DNA of 64,000 bases from contig NZ_BCSX01000035.1 in NCBI RefSeq assembly GCF_001570425.1, forward strand, positions 1-64,000, in the 5' to 3' direction. The number at the start of each line of letters is the position of its first letter. Positions within the stretch are counted from its first letter, which is position 1. This document shows, in pieces, positions 35,013 through 44,987 of the stretch. The notes beneath the pieces are model-generated. The model was not told where the DNA came from. It saw only the letters and a list, made by a program, of their open reading frames with translations, and did not search any database. The translations under genes and the position numbers were made by a program. This DNA comes from Mycolicibacterium brisbanense (GTDB lineage Bacteria; Actinomycetota; Actinomycetes; Mycobacteriales; Mycobacteriaceae).

Positions 35013-36797
35013 TTACTGGTGCTGTTCGCTGGCGCGCCGCTCGCGGTACTCGTCGGCGCGTTCGTCGGTGATGTGCGGCAGCGGCGGGAAATCCAACCAA
35101 CCGGGCACGAACGGGCTCGCCAGGTCGCGGTCGGTCGGGATCTCCACCAGCACAGGAGCTTTGGCGTCGAATGCGCGTTTGAACGTCGGTTCCAGATCGG
35201 CCGCGGAATCCACCCGGAATGACTCAAGCCCGAATGATTCGCCGAGCGCCTTGAAACTCGGGCTGTACGGCGTGCCGTCGGGCCGGTTGAACTCCGTGCC
35301 GATGATGCGGTCGGTGGCGTTGCGCTGGCCCCCGCGGATGGAGATGTAGCCGGAGTTGTCCTGCACGATGAACACCACCGGGATGTCGTGCTGGATGGCC
35401 ACGCCGATCTCCTGGGCGGTCATCAGGAAATCGCCGTCCCCGGTGATGGTCGCGACCTGACGTTCCGGGGCTGCCAGCTTGGCGCCCAACGCGGCCGGTA
35501 CCGGCCAGCCCATCGATGAGAACCCGCCCGTGGTGAGGTGGGTGCGCGGCTCGTACACCGGGAACGTCTGCTTGACCGCACCCTGGGTGTTGCCCGAGCC
35601 CACCAGCACGATGCCGCTGCGGTCCATCACGTTGCGCAAGGCGGCCAACGGCCGCTGCAGCGTGAACGGGAACCGGTCGGTATCGCGGCGGCCGGCCAGC
35701 TCGGCCTCCCAGTCGGCCTTGCGCTGCGCGATCTCGGCGAGGTATTCGGTGCGGTCGGGCTTGGCGGGCAGCGAGGCCACGATCGCGGCCACCGCGGGCT
35801 TGGCGTCGGCCAGGATACCGACCTCGGCCGGGTAGATCTTGCCGATCTCGTGCGGGTCGATGTCGATGTGGATGAGTTTGGCCGGCGGGAACGAGAACGA
35901 TTGTCCCTTGGCGTAACTCGACGCGGACCAGTCGGTGAACCGGCAACCGATGGATACCACCACGTCGGCGTTGGCGGCCAGGTAGTTGCCGTGGATGGTG
36001 CCGGTCTGGCCGACACTGCCGACGAACAGGTCGTGATCCTCGGGGAACGCGCTCTTGCCGTTCCAGGTCGTCACCACGGGGATGTCCAGGCCTTCGGCCA
36101 GGGCGCGCACCTCGTCGGTGGCGTAGGCGCTGATCGCCCCGCCTCCGACCACGATCACCGGCCGCTTTGCGGTGGCCAGCAGCGCCACGGCGCGTTCGAT
36201 CGCCTCCGGATCGGGGTACTGCAGCCCGACGGGAAGCCGGCGGGCCAGATCATGGAAGTTCACCTCGGCCGTCTCGGCGTGCAGGTCCCACGGCACCTCG
36301 ATATGGGCCGGCCCGCGCCTGCCGGTCAGCATCGCGGAAAACGCGCGGTGCATGATGAACGGCAGGTCCTCGATGCTGTTGGCCACCCAGCTGCGCTTCG
36401 AAACCGCCTCTGCCACTTGCGGAAAGCCGTTGTCCTTCTGGCGTTCCAGCTCCTGCAGCACACCGCGGCCACGCATGTGGCGCGGCGGGCCACCGGTGAT
36501 CACCAGCACGCTGGTGGAATCGCTGTAGGCGGTGGCCAGCCCGAGCACCGTGTTGGACGCACCCGCACCGATTGAGGTCACCGCGGCCATCGGCTTGCCG
36601 GACACCCGGTAGAACCCGTCGGCCAGATGGACCGCACTCTGCTCGTGGTAGGTCTGGATGAACGGGATCTTGGACTCGTCCTCGTTGAACGCATCCATCA
36701 GGCCCCAGATGCCGTGGCCGGGTATGCCTGCGACGTAGGGGACGCCGTACTCCTTGAGAATGCGGGCGATGACCTGTCCGCCGTTGAGCCTGGGCAT
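35013..36797 (-). CDS. Thiamine-diphosphate-dependent enzyme (acetolactate synthase-like)
   Basis: 594 aa with the three-domain TPP enzyme layout. The catalytic Glu is in YHEQSAVHLADGFYR, the middle domain has PVIVVGGGAISAYA, and the TPP/Mg site is GDGDFLM to QDNSGY. ATG 36797 has GAAGGA 8 nt upstream; the open frame continues far upstream but without homology. It may decarboxylate or ligate a 2-oxo acid made by the pathway. It is not with a regulatory ilvN-type subunit, so a biosynthetic acetolactate synthase is unlikely. Divergent from pucR. Confidence 0.9.
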   Translation of the reverse strand: MPRLNGGQVIARILKEYGVPYVAGIPGHGIWGLMDAFNEDESKIPFIQTYHEQSAVHLADGFYRVSGKPMAAVTSIGAGASNTVLGLATAYSDSTSVLVITGGPPRHMRGRGVLQELERQKDNGFPQVAEAVSKRSWVANSIEDLPFIMHRAFSAMLTGRRGPAHIEVPWDLHAETAEVNFHDLARRLPVGLQYPDPEAIERAVALLATAKRPVIVVGGGAISAYATDEVRALAEGLDIPVVTTWNGKSAFPEDHDLFVGSVGQTGTIHGNYLAANADVVVSIGCRFTDWSASSYAKGQSFSFPPAKLIHIDIDPHEIGKIYPAEVGILADAKPAVAAIVASLPAKPDRTEYLAEIAQRKADWEAELAGRRDTDRFPFTLQRPLAALRNVMDRSGIVLVGSGNTQGAVKQTFPVYEPRTHLTTGGFSSMGWPVPAALGAKLAAPERQVATITGDGDFLMTAQEIGVAIQHDIPVVFIVQDNSGYISIRGGQRNATDRIIGTEFNRPDGTPYSPSFKALGESFGLESFRVDSAADLEPTFKRAFDAKAPVLVEIPTDRDLASPFVPGWLDFPPLPHITDERADEYRERRASEQHQ

Positions 36798-36877
36798 GAT
36801 GAGTGTCCTTCGTGTCGGGTGACTATCGGGATAGATACAGCCTGACGCCAGTCTGCCCACTGGTCGACACCGGTCGT

Positions 36878-36952
36878 TAGACTCAGTTTGCGCAGCGGAT
36901 GAGCAAGTGACTGCACAAGTTGTCGGCATTCGGCGTGTTGTCATTGGACGAA
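36878..36952. promoter_or_regulatory. Divergent control region of pucR and the TPP-enzyme gene
   Basis: 180-nt gap. TAGACT (36878-36883) is a plus-strand -10 candidate. ACTGCACAA (36910-36918) and TTGGACGAA (36944-36952) repeat motifs found before the aldo/keto reductase. Probable binding region of PucR. Confidence 0.35.
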
Positions 36953-36977
36953 TTGCCCTGCGAAACGGAGAACAGCC

Positions 36978-38543
36978 ATGGCGATGACGGTGCGAGCGGC
37001 GCTGCAGCTCGAAGTGTTCAGCCGCGTGCCGCTTCAGGTGTACGCCGGCGAGGAGAACCTCGACCGCACGGTGCGCTGGGTCCATCCGACCGAAGTGCCC
37101 GATATCGCACGGTTTCTCACCGGCGGCGAGATGTTGCTGACCGCCGGGCTGGGCATCGGGTCGACCCCCGAGCGGCAACGACGCTACCTCACCGAGATCG
37201 CCGACGCACAAGCCGCGGTGCTGGTCATCGAAATCAGTGGGCGAGCCTTCGACACCATGCCGCAACCGTTGATCGACGCGGCGCGCGAACGGGGCTTCCC
37301 GTTGGTCGGGCTGGCGGGCGAACTGCCGTTCGTCGAGGTTTCGGCGCAGGTGCACGAATCGATCGTCGACCAGCGGGTCCTCGACCTGAGCGCCTACGAA
37401 CGGCTCAACGCCACGTTCATGCAGCTGCTGCTGGCCGGCCGTGACCCGGTGTTGTTCACCGACGCGCTGGCCGCCGAGGTCGGTCATCCGGTGGTGCTGG
37501 AGGACGCGACCCGCCAGGTCGTCGCGTATTCCGGTCCGTCGACCGAAGCCGACACGGTGCTCGCCGAATGGGAACATCATTCCCGCATCGACCACGACAC
37601 CGTCGCCGGCGATGTCAGCAACGCCAACTCCGCCCACAACTGCACACGGCGCGCAGTGGTGCTGCGGGGCGAGCGCTGGGGCTGGCTGCATGTGCTGCAC
37701 GGCGGAAGCCCGCTGGCCGGCACCGCCGGCTACGCGCTGGACCGGGCCACCGACGGTATCGCGATCGCCCTGCTCGGCGCGCGCGAGAGCGGCGCGAAAT
37801 CGGCGCAGCGGCAGAACGCGCTGGTGAACCGGTTGTTGCTGGGTGACATCTCCGGCGAGTCCTTCGTGACCAGGGCCATGAGAATAGGACGTGACCTGCG
37901 GGACCGAGCACTGCTGGCGGTCTACGTGTGCAAGGAGACCCCGGCGGGCGCCACCAGTGACGAGGCCATGGAGGAACTCTGCCGATCCCTGCACGTGCCT
38001 GCCGTCGTCGCCGACGTCGGCGAACACACGCTGGCGATCCTGGGTCTGTCCCGAACCAGCTCGGAAAAGCAAGTGGTGCAACGGTTGTCAGCGGCCAACG
38101 TGCGCGCCGGCATCAGCCGCCCGGTCAGCGCGGGGCAACTGCACACCGCGGTCGACCAGGCCCGCAGCGCGGCGTCGGTGGCCGCGGCACGACCCGACAA
38201 GGCGGTGCACCGCTTCGACGATCTCGGTGTGCTGCGGTTGCTGGCTTCGCTGGCCGGTGGCCCGGAGCTGGCGCGCTACATCGAGGACGAGCTGGGCCCG
38301 CTGCTCAAACACGATGCCAACTCGACCAGCCCGCTGTTGCCGACGTTGCGCACCTACCTGTCCTGCGATGGCAACAAATCGCAGGCCGCCCAGCAGCTCT
38401 ATGTCCAGCGCCGCACGCTGTACTACCGCCTCGAACGGATCACCAGCCTGCTCGGCCGGTCCCTGGACGACCCCGACACGCGGCAGGCCCTCATTTTCGC
38501 GGTGCGGGGCCACGACCTGCTGCAGCGGCAGGAGAATCGCTGA
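36978..38543 (+). CDS. PucR-family transcriptional regulator
   Basis: 521 aa. N-terminal PucR sensor domain (RVPLQVYAGEENLDRTVRWV, LTGGEMLLTAGLG), a GGDEF-like middle region, and a C-terminal HTH (LLPTLRTYLSCDGNKSQAAQ, LYVQRRTLYYRLERI). This family activates catabolic operons for purines, amino acids or glycols on binding the substrate. ATG 36978 has GGAG 7 nt upstream. Lying between divergent units it is the natural activator of the cluster; the LacI gene at the far end is a second regulator. Confidence 0.92.
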   Translation: MAMTVRAALQLEVFSRVPLQVYAGEENLDRTVRWVHPTEVPDIARFLTGGEMLLTAGLGIGSTPERQRRYLTEIADAQAAVLVIEISGRAFDTMPQPLIDAARERGFPLVGLAGELPFVEVSAQVHESIVDQRVLDLSAYERLNATFMQLLLAGRDPVLFTDALAAEVGHPVVLEDATRQVVAYSGPSTEADTVLAEWEHHSRIDHDTVAGDVSNANSAHNCTRRAVVLRGERWGWLHVLHGGSPLAGTAGYALDRATDGIAIALLGARESGAKSAQRQNALVNRLLLGDISGESFVTRAMRIGRDLRDRALLAVYVCKETPAGATSDEAMEELCRSLHVPAVVADVGEHTLAILGLSRTSSEKQVVQRLSAANVRAGISRPVSAGQLHTAVDQARSAASVAAARPDKAVHRFDDLGVLRLLASLAGGPELARYIEDELGPLLKHDANSTSPLLPTLRTYLSCDGNKSQAAQQLYVQRRTLYYRLERITSLLGRSLDDPDTRQALIFAVRGHDLLQRQENR

Positions 38544-38678
38544 GGTTGCACACAATGTGTAGTCGCTGGCGGGATGCTGCGCACTCTGCGGGTCGTGCCC
38601 CTGCGGCGGCGCTCCTAGATTTGGGATAACCCGCATTGCGGGCAGCCCATCGTCCTCTCAGCCCGGAGGAGCCCGTAC

Positions 38679-40286
38679 ATGTTGCCGAAAAAATCCCTGC
38701 CATTGGCCATAACGCCCCCGATGTCACCGCCGGTGGCCGCGCTGCAGACCCAAGTCGTCTCGGACCCCGCCGACGTCGTCGAAACCGACATCGCGATCAT
38801 CGGGTCCGGTATGGGTGGCGGCAGCCTGGCCTACGCACTGCGCGACTGCGGCGCCGAGGTGCTGATCGTCGAGCAGGGCGACTTCCTGCCGGTGGAACGC
38901 GAGAACTGGTCGTTCGACGCGGTGCACACCAAGGGCCGCTACAAGAACTCCGCCGCGTGGTACGACACCGTCGCCGCCAAAGAGTTCGTGCCCGGCAACT
39001 ACCACTACGTCGGTGGTAGCACCAAGCTCTACGGTGCGACCCTGCCACGGTTCCGCGAGAGCGATTTCGATGCGGTCGAGCACGCGGACGGCGTCTCGCC
39101 GTCCTGGCCGATCAGCTACGCCGACCTGGAACCGTTCTACGGCGAGGCCGAGCAGATGTTCTGGGTGCACAGCAACAAAGGGGAGGACCCGACCGACCCC
39201 TGGCGGTCCACCGACTACCCGTTCCCGGGCGTGCCGCACGAGGGCGCCATGGCCCGGCTGGTCGAGTCGGCGAAAAAGCAAGGGCTGCATCCGTTCTCCT
39301 CGCCGCTGTCCATCGACTACCGGCCCGGCGGCGGCTGCGTGCGCTGTTACACCTGCGATTCGTTCCCCTGCATGATCGACGCCAAGGGCGACGCCGACGT
39401 CTCCGCGGTGCGGCCCGCGCTGCGCGCAGAGTCGCGCAACGTCCGCCTGCTCACCAACGCCGAGGTCACCCGGCTGGACACCGACGCCACCGGGCGACAG
39501 GTCACCAGTGCCCGGATAGTGCATGCGGGCAAGCAGATTCAGGTACGGGCCAAGAAGTTCGTGATCGCCTGCGGCGCGGCCAACACGGCCGCGCTGCTGC
39601 TGCGCTCTGCCTCCGACGCGCATCCGCAGGGGCTGGCCAACTCGTCGGACCAGGTCGGGCGCAACTACATGGCCCACGTGACCACGTTCTTCCTGGCCAT
39701 CGATCCGCGACGACAGAACGAGGCCGTCTACCAGAAGACCATCGGCATCAACGACTGGTATCTCGCCGGACCGGACAACAGGTTTCCGCTGGGCAACGTC
39801 CAGGGCCTCGGCAAGCTGCGCGGCCCGCAGGCCAAACTGGGCAAGCCCTGGGTGCCGATGCCGATCCTCGACGAGGTCACCAAGTACACCCTGGACATGT
39901 TCATCCAGTCCGAGGATCTGCCGTTGCCGGAGAACAGGATCGCGCTCAACACCCGAGGCCAGATCACCGTCACGCGACGCGCGACCAACCTCTCCTCTCA
40001 CCAGGATCTGATCGCACGCATGAAGAAAGTGGTGCGCCGGGCCGGGTTTCCGATCGTCATGACCCGCAGCCTCGGCGTCGAGGCGACCTCGCACCAGTGC
40101 GGCACGGCCCGGATGGGTGCCGATGCCGCCACCAGCGTGGTCGACGCCGACCTGCGCAGCCACGACGTGGACAACCTGTGGATCGCCGACAGCTCGGTGT
40201 TCGTGTCGTCGGCCGCGGTCAACCCGGCCATCACCGTGGCCGCGCTGGCCCTGCGGCTCGGCCGCTCCGGCGCGCTTACTGCCTGA
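38679..40286 (+). CDS. GMC-family FAD oxidoreductase
   Basis: 535-aa FAD-dependent alcohol dehydrogenase/oxidase. FAD motif AIIGSGMGGGSLAYALRDCG in part, GMC-type GNYHYVGGSTKLYGA, and the C-terminal active-site block SHQCGTARMGAD with His and NPAITVAALALR. A Cys cluster (CVRCYTCDSFPC) in mid-protein is unusual for choline-oxidase-like enzymes and recalls gluconate/sorbose dehydrogenase-like GMCs. ATG 38679 has GGAGGAG. It leads the forward operon and should oxidise a hydroxyl of the unknown substrate. Confidence 0.9.
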   Translation: MLPKKSLPLAITPPMSPPVAALQTQVVSDPADVVETDIAIIGSGMGGGSLAYALRDCGAEVLIVEQGDFLPVERENWSFDAVHTKGRYKNSAAWYDTVAAKEFVPGNYHYVGGSTKLYGATLPRFRESDFDAVEHADGVSPSWPISYADLEPFYGEAEQMFWVHSNKGEDPTDPWRSTDYPFPGVPHEGAMARLVESAKKQGLHPFSSPLSIDYRPGGGCVRCYTCDSFPCMIDAKGDADVSAVRPALRAESRNVRLLTNAEVTRLDTDATGRQVTSARIVHAGKQIQVRAKKFVIACGAANTAALLLRSASDAHPQGLANSSDQVGRNYMAHVTTFFLAIDPRRQNEAVYQKTIGINDWYLAGPDNRFPLGNVQGLGKLRGPQAKLGKPWVPMPILDEVTKYTLDMFIQSEDLPLPENRIALNTRGQITVTRRATNLSSHQDLIARMKKVVRRAGFPIVMTRSLGVEATSHQCGTARMGADAATSVVDADLRSHDVDNLWIADSSVFVSSAAVNPAITVAALALRLGRSGALTA

Positions 40287-40329
40287 CAGATCTCGCACAT
40301 CTACTGACCCACTGAGGAATTGACGATCC

Positions 40330-42354
40330 ATGACCATGGTCGACGAGTTGACCGACGACACCGCACGCGTGCTCGCCCCGTTGTTCGAGCCCATCACCCT
40401 TGGCAACGTGCAGATCCGCAACCGGGTCGTGATGACCGGGCACGGCACCGGCATGGCCAAGGACTACCTGCCCACCGAGCAGCACGTGGCCTACTACCGT
40501 GAGCGTGCCATCGGCGGAGCGGGCTTGATCGGCATGGCCTTCCCGCAGATCCACCCGACCTCGCAGGACGTCCCGGGCGAACCGCGGGCGTGGCTGCCCG
40601 AGATCGTCCCCGGCCTGCGCCGCATCTCAGCCGCCGTGCACGAGCACGGCGCCCGCATCGTCATGCAGTTGGGGCACGGTGGCCGGCAAGGACATTCGAC
40701 ATTCACCGAACGCGCCCTGTGGGGTCCGTCGAACACCCCGTGCCCGTTCAACCTCGAGATGCCCAAGGAGATGGAATCCGAGGACATCGAGGAGATCATC
40801 GAAGCCCACGCCATCGGAGCCCGGCACGCTAAGCAGGGCGGCATGGACGGTGTCGAAATCCATTCGGGCTACGGGGGTTACCTGCTCGCGTCGTTCCTGT
40901 CACCGTTCTCCAACCACCGCACCGACGAATACGGCGGCTCGCTGGAGAACCGCATGCGCATCGTGCTGCGGGTGATCGACGCCGTGCGCGCCGAGGTGGG
41001 TCCGGACTACCTCGTGGGAATGAACCTGCAGGGCCACGACTTCAGCCCGGGCGGCCTGGAAGTCGGCGACGCGCAGCAGATCGCCGCCGCGGTCGCGGCC
41101 ACCGGCAAGATCGACTACCTGTGCGTCAAGGCGGCGACCTACAACGAGGCACACCAGAACGTGCCGGACATGCAGCACCCCAAACGAATCTGGGAAAGCC
41201 TGGCGGCAGCGGTGAAAGAGGTCGTCGACGTCCCGGTGATCGCGGTCGGGCGGATCAACGATCCGCTCGACGCCGCCGACATCCTGTCGCTGGGCCACGC
41301 CGACATGGTGGCCATGACCCGCCAGCAGATCGCCGACCCCGAGACGGTCAACAAGATGAAAGCCGGGCGCCTCGACGAGATCCGCCGCTGCATAGGCTGC
41401 AACCAGGGCTGCATCGATCGGCTGTTCAACGTGACGCACTCCTCGTGCGTGCACAACCCGGCGGCGGGGTATGAACTCGAGCTCGGCATCGGCACCCTGG
41501 TGCAGGCCACCTTGCGGCGTCGGGTCGTCGTCATCGGCGCGGGCCCGGCCGGTATGAAAGCCGCCGAGACCGCCGCCAGGCAGGGACACGAGGTGATCCT
41601 CATCGAGCGCCGCAACCGCACCGGCGGCCAACTGCGGATCGCGGCGAAGATCAAGGGCCGCGCCGAGATCGGTGGTGTCATCGACCATCTCGACGTGATG
41701 ATCGGCAAGCACGGTGTCGATCTGCGACTGGGCTGGTCGCCGACGGCCGACGAGATACTCGCGCTCGATCCCGACCACATCATCGTGGCCACCGGTTCGG
41801 CACCCGCGGCCGACATCGTGGGCAACCTGGCCCAGGGCATCACGCACACCCCCGGGCTCGATCAGCCCCATGTGCTGTCGGTGTGGGACGTGCTCGACGA
41901 GGACAAGCCCGTCGGTCACCACGTCGCGATCGTCGACGACGGCGAGGGCGGTTGGAAGGGCATCGGGCTCGCGCTGCAGTTGCAGGCCGACGGTCACCAG
42001 GTCGAGTTCCTCACACCGCTGCCCTATGTCGGGGCGAAGCTGGGGCCGTTCAGCGCCAACCTCGCGGTGCCGCGAATCCTCGAGTCCGGCATGTCCACAC
42101 ATCCGTTCACCACGATGACGGCCGTGGACGGGCCGACCCTGCGCATCGTCGAGAAGGGCGCCACGGGCACACTGGAAGGCATCGACACCGTAATCCTGGC
42201 GGGCTGGCACCGCCCCGTGACCGAGCTCTACTTCGCGCTGAAGAACCGAGGCGTGACAGTCGAGCGGGTCGGCGACGCCGTCGCCAGCCGCACCATGATG
42301 GAGGCTGTGCACGAAGGCGAGCGCGCCGCGAGGCGGGTGCCCGCGACGCGGTGA
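40330..42354 (+). CDS. Fe-S flavoenzyme of the dienoyl-CoA reductase / trimethylamine dehydrogenase family
   Basis: 674 aa. N-terminal old-yellow-enzyme barrel binding FMN (FEPITLGNVQIRNRVVMTGH, MQLGHGGRQ, SGYGGYLLASFLSP). The 4Fe-4S cysteines are in RCIGCNQGCIDR and the following HSSC. A C-terminal FAD/NAD domain follows (VVVIGAGPAGMKAAETAARQ). Relatives are 2,4-dienoyl-CoA reductase, N-methylproline demethylase and di/trimethylamine dehydrogenase. In this catabolic setting an amine or N-methyl substrate is as likely as an enoate. Its stop overlaps the MFS start as GTGA. Confidence 0.9.
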   Translation: MTMVDELTDDTARVLAPLFEPITLGNVQIRNRVVMTGHGTGMAKDYLPTEQHVAYYRERAIGGAGLIGMAFPQIHPTSQDVPGEPRAWLPEIVPGLRRISAAVHEHGARIVMQLGHGGRQGHSTFTERALWGPSNTPCPFNLEMPKEMESEDIEEIIEAHAIGARHAKQGGMDGVEIHSGYGGYLLASFLSPFSNHRTDEYGGSLENRMRIVLRVIDAVRAEVGPDYLVGMNLQGHDFSPGGLEVGDAQQIAAAVAATGKIDYLCVKAATYNEAHQNVPDMQHPKRIWESLAAAVKEVVDVPVIAVGRINDPLDAADILSLGHADMVAMTRQQIADPETVNKMKAGRLDEIRRCIGCNQGCIDRLFNVTHSSCVHNPAAGYELELGIGTLVQATLRRRVVVIGAGPAGMKAAETAARQGHEVILIERRNRTGGQLRIAAKIKGRAEIGGVIDHLDVMIGKHGVDLRLGWSPTADEILALDPDHIIVATGSAPAADIVGNLAQGITHTPGLDQPHVLSVWDVLDEDKPVGHHVAIVDDGEGGWKGIGLALQLQADGHQVEFLTPLPYVGAKLGPFSANLAVPRILESGMSTHPFTTMTAVDGPTLRIVEKGATGTLEGIDTVILAGWHRPVTELYFALKNRGVTVERVGDAVASRTMMEAVHEGERAARRVPATR

Positions 42355-43535
42355 CCGGGTACAGGGCTTCGCGGATCACGGTCTTCCTGCTGTTCGCCGG
42401 GTTCGGGGTGTGCATCTCGACCTGGGCGGTGCACATCCCCACCGTGCAGCAGCGCACCGGGATATCCGCGGCTGCCCTGGGCACCATGCTGCTGCTCAAC
42501 GGCGCAGGGGCGCTCGGCGGAATGCAGATCACCGGTCCGCTCGTCGACCGTCTCGGCGCGGGACGGGTGGCGCTGGCGGGTGCCCTGGCGATGGCCCTGA
42601 CACTGGCGCTTCCGCTCACCGCGGGCTCAGCGGTGGCGCTTGCGGCCGGACTGCTCGCGTTCGGGGTGTGTACCGGCATCACCGATGTCGCGATGAACGC
42701 GCGTGCCGTGGTCGTCGAGCAGTCGGCCGGTAAGCCGATCATGTCGGCGTTCCACGCGGTGTTCTCGGTGGGCACCGTGCTCGGTTCGTTGATCGGTGCT
42801 GCCACGCTGGCCGCAGGGTGGTCGACGCCGTCGACCGCGGTGGTGCTCGGGTCGGTGTGCGGCGTCGCCGCCGTGGTGTCGGCGCCGAATCTGCTACGCG
42901 CCCAACCCGACACGACGACGCCCACACCGCCCGGCGACACCCCACGGGCAGCGCCCGCGCGCCGGCGGTTCGTCCTGCTGGGCATTCTTGCGTTCCTGCT
43001 GTACCTCGCCGAGGGGTCGGCAACAGACTGGAGCAGCCTGCACGCCCAGGACGCGCTGGGGACGTCGAAGGCTGTCGGAGCCCTCGCGTTCGCCGCGTTC
43101 GTCGCGGCGATGACCGTCGGACGGTTCACCGCCGACTGGGTCAGCGCCCGGGTCGGACCGGTGGCGGTGATCCGCTACGGCTGCGCCGGCGCCGCGGTCG
43201 GGATGGCCGTGGTGCTGCTCTCCGGTGCCCTACCACTGACGCTGATCGGCTGGGTCGTCTTCGGTCTCGGGTTGTCCGGCGCGATACCCCAGGTGTTCAG
43301 CGCGGCAGGCAACCTGGGGTCGGCCACGCAGTTCTCCCGGGTGGTCGGCGGTGGCTACGCGGCGTTCCTCGCCGGTCCGGCGGTGATCGGTTGGCTGGCC
43401 GACGTGGTGACCCTGCGACTGGCGATGGCGGTTCCCCTGCTGGCGGTCCTGGTGTGCACCGTGGGCGCGCGTGCGGTGCGGCCACCGATGCCAGCGGCGA
43501 ATGTGCGCAGCGAAGCCGTCGATCCTTGCACATAG
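42351..43535 (+). CDS. MFS transporter
   Basis: 394 aa, about 12 hydrophobic helices. GTG 42351 overlaps the preceding stop. N-terminal TVFLLFAGFGVCISTWAVHI and the weak MFS motif GPLVDRLGAGRVA after helix 2 fit the FucP-like or drug/sugar branches. Translational coupling to the flavoenzyme points to import of the pathway substrate or export of a product. Confidence 0.87.
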   Translation: MTGYRASRITVFLLFAGFGVCISTWAVHIPTVQQRTGISAAALGTMLLLNGAGALGGMQITGPLVDRLGAGRVALAGALAMALTLALPLTAGSAVALAAGLLAFGVCTGITDVAMNARAVVVEQSAGKPIMSAFHAVFSVGTVLGSLIGAATLAAGWSTPSTAVVLGSVCGVAAVVSAPNLLRAQPDTTTPTPPGDTPRAAPARRRFVLLGILAFLLYLAEGSATDWSSLHAQDALGTSKAVGALAFAAFVAAMTVGRFTADWVSARVGPVAVIRYGCAGAAVGMAVVLLSGALPLTLIGWVVFGLGLSGAIPQVFSAAGNLGSATQFSRVVGGGYAAFLAGPAVIGWLADVVTLRLAMAVPLLAVLVCTVGARAVRPPMPAANVRSEAVDPCT

Positions 43536-43640
43536 TGAGTCTGTGACCGGGCGTTCGCTGCCCAGAGACTGGTAACTACGCCGAAGCCCCTGGTCGTCGG
43601 CGCCAGCTACCCACTCAGTGCAATTCGAGGGAGAACCACC

Positions 43641-44984
43641 GTGTCGGTCATTCTCAAGGCGCCGGCCGCTCAGAGCGGAACACCACACAAGAGCAACCCG
43701 CAGGTCGTCGACACCGTCGGACGCGTGCTCGACGACATTCGCGCAGACGGTGATTCCGCGGTCCGCAGGTACTCCGAGCAGTTCGACAAGTGGGCGCCGC
43801 AGTCTTTCCGGCTCACCGAGGCGCAGGTCGCCAAGATCGTCGCCGACCTGCCCGGCACCGTCGTCGACGATCTCTCGTTCGTGCAGCGCCAGGTACGCGA
43901 TTTCGCACAGGCACAACGTGATTCGATGCTCGACATCGAGGTCGAGACACTGCCGGGTGTGCGCCTCGGCCACAAGCATGTGCCGGTGGCGGCGTCGGGC
44001 GCCTACGTTCCCGGCGGGCGTTACCCTCTGACGGCCTCGGCCCACATGACCGTCGTGACCGCCAAAGTGGCCGGGGTGCCCCGCGTCGCGGCCACCACAC
44101 CGCCCAACCAGGGCACTCCACCGGCCATCAGCGTCGCCGCCATGCACCTGGCCGGAGCCGACGAGATCTACGTCCTGGGTGGGGTACAGGCCATCGGGGC
44201 GCTGGCGCTGGGTACCGAGACCATCGACCCGGTCAACCTGCTCACCGGCCCGGGCAACGCCTATGTGGCCGAAGCCAAGCGGCAGCTGTTCGGTGAGGTG
44301 GGCATCGACCTGTTCGCGGGGCCGACGGAGGTTCTCATCATCGCCGATGACACCGCCGACCCGTTCGTGGTCGCCGCCGATCTGCTGAGCCAGGCCGAGC
44401 ACGGTCCGGATTCACCGGTCGTGCTGATCACCACCTCCGAGCGGGTGGGTCTGGAGACCATCGCCGAGGTCGAGCGCCAGCTGGTCAACCTGCCCACCAA
44501 CGCGATCGCCGCGGTCTCCTGGGCCGATCACGGCGAAGTGCATCTGGTGGACACCATCGAGGAGGCGTTCGCGCTGGGGGACCACTTCGCCAGCGAGCAC
44601 GTGCAGATCCTCACCGAAGAACCGCGCCGGGCGCTGGCCGAGATGCAGGATTACGGCGCCCTGTTCCTGGGGGAGAAGACCTGTGTATCGTTCGGCGACA
44701 AGGCGATCGGCACCAACCATGTGCTGCCGACGCTGGGCGCGGCCCGCTACACCGGCGGCCTGTGGGTCGGGAAGTTCCTGAAAACCGTGACCTACCAAGA
44801 GATCACCGATGCGCAGTCGAGCGCTGAGCTGGGCCGGCTGTGCGGGCGCGCCGCCCGGCTGGAGAACTTCGAAGGACATGCCCGGTCGGCCGATGTGCGG
44901 GCCGCCAAGTACGGCGGTGACGATCTGCCGTGGACCGATCACCGATTCGATCGGGTTCCGGCGGCCGCGTCGTCGGAGAATTGA
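43641..44984 (+). CDS. Histidinol dehydrogenase-like enzyme (catabolic paralogue)
   Basis: 447 aa with HisD hallmarks: GAYVPGGRYPLTASAHM, LTGPGNAYVAEAKR, FAGPTEVLIIAD and the catalytic Glu-His in ASEHVQIL. It is not linked to his genes and carries substitutions and a shortened C-terminus relative to biosynthetic HisD. It resembles HisD-like alcohol dehydrogenases such as those oxidising dihydroxypropanesulfonate. Likely a zinc- and NAD-dependent four-electron oxidation of an alcohol to an acid. GTG 43641 has GAGGGAG. Opens a tight run of four genes. Confidence 0.87.
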   Translation: MSVILKAPAAQSGTPHKSNPQVVDTVGRVLDDIRADGDSAVRRYSEQFDKWAPQSFRLTEAQVAKIVADLPGTVVDDLSFVQRQVRDFAQAQRDSMLDIEVETLPGVRLGHKHVPVAASGAYVPGGRYPLTASAHMTVVTAKVAGVPRVAATTPPNQGTPPAISVAAMHLAGADEIYVLGGVQAIGALALGTETIDPVNLLTGPGNAYVAEAKRQLFGEVGIDLFAGPTEVLIIADDTADPFVVAADLLSQAEHGPDSPVVLITTSERVGLETIAEVERQLVNLPTNAIAAVSWADHGEVHLVDTIEEAFALGDHFASEHVQILTEEPRRALAEMQDYGALFLGEKTCVSFGDKAIGTNHVLPTLGAARYTGGLWVGKFLKTVTYQEITDAQSSAELGRLCGRAARLENFEGHARSADVRAAKYGGDDLPWTDHRFDRVPAAASSEN

Positions 44985-44987
44985 GAC

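Noticed and set aside
35013..36797. ilvB acetolactate synthase for branched-chain amino acids
   Set aside because: No ilvN or ilvC follows, and it is divergent from a PucR activator within a catabolic cluster.
38724..40460. Long minus-strand open frame opposite the GMC oxidoreductase
   Set aside because: A reverse-strand shadow of a gene with clear FAD and GMC motifs.
43641..44984. Biosynthetic hisD
   Set aside because: There are no his genes nearby, and the setting and overlapping partners are catabolic.
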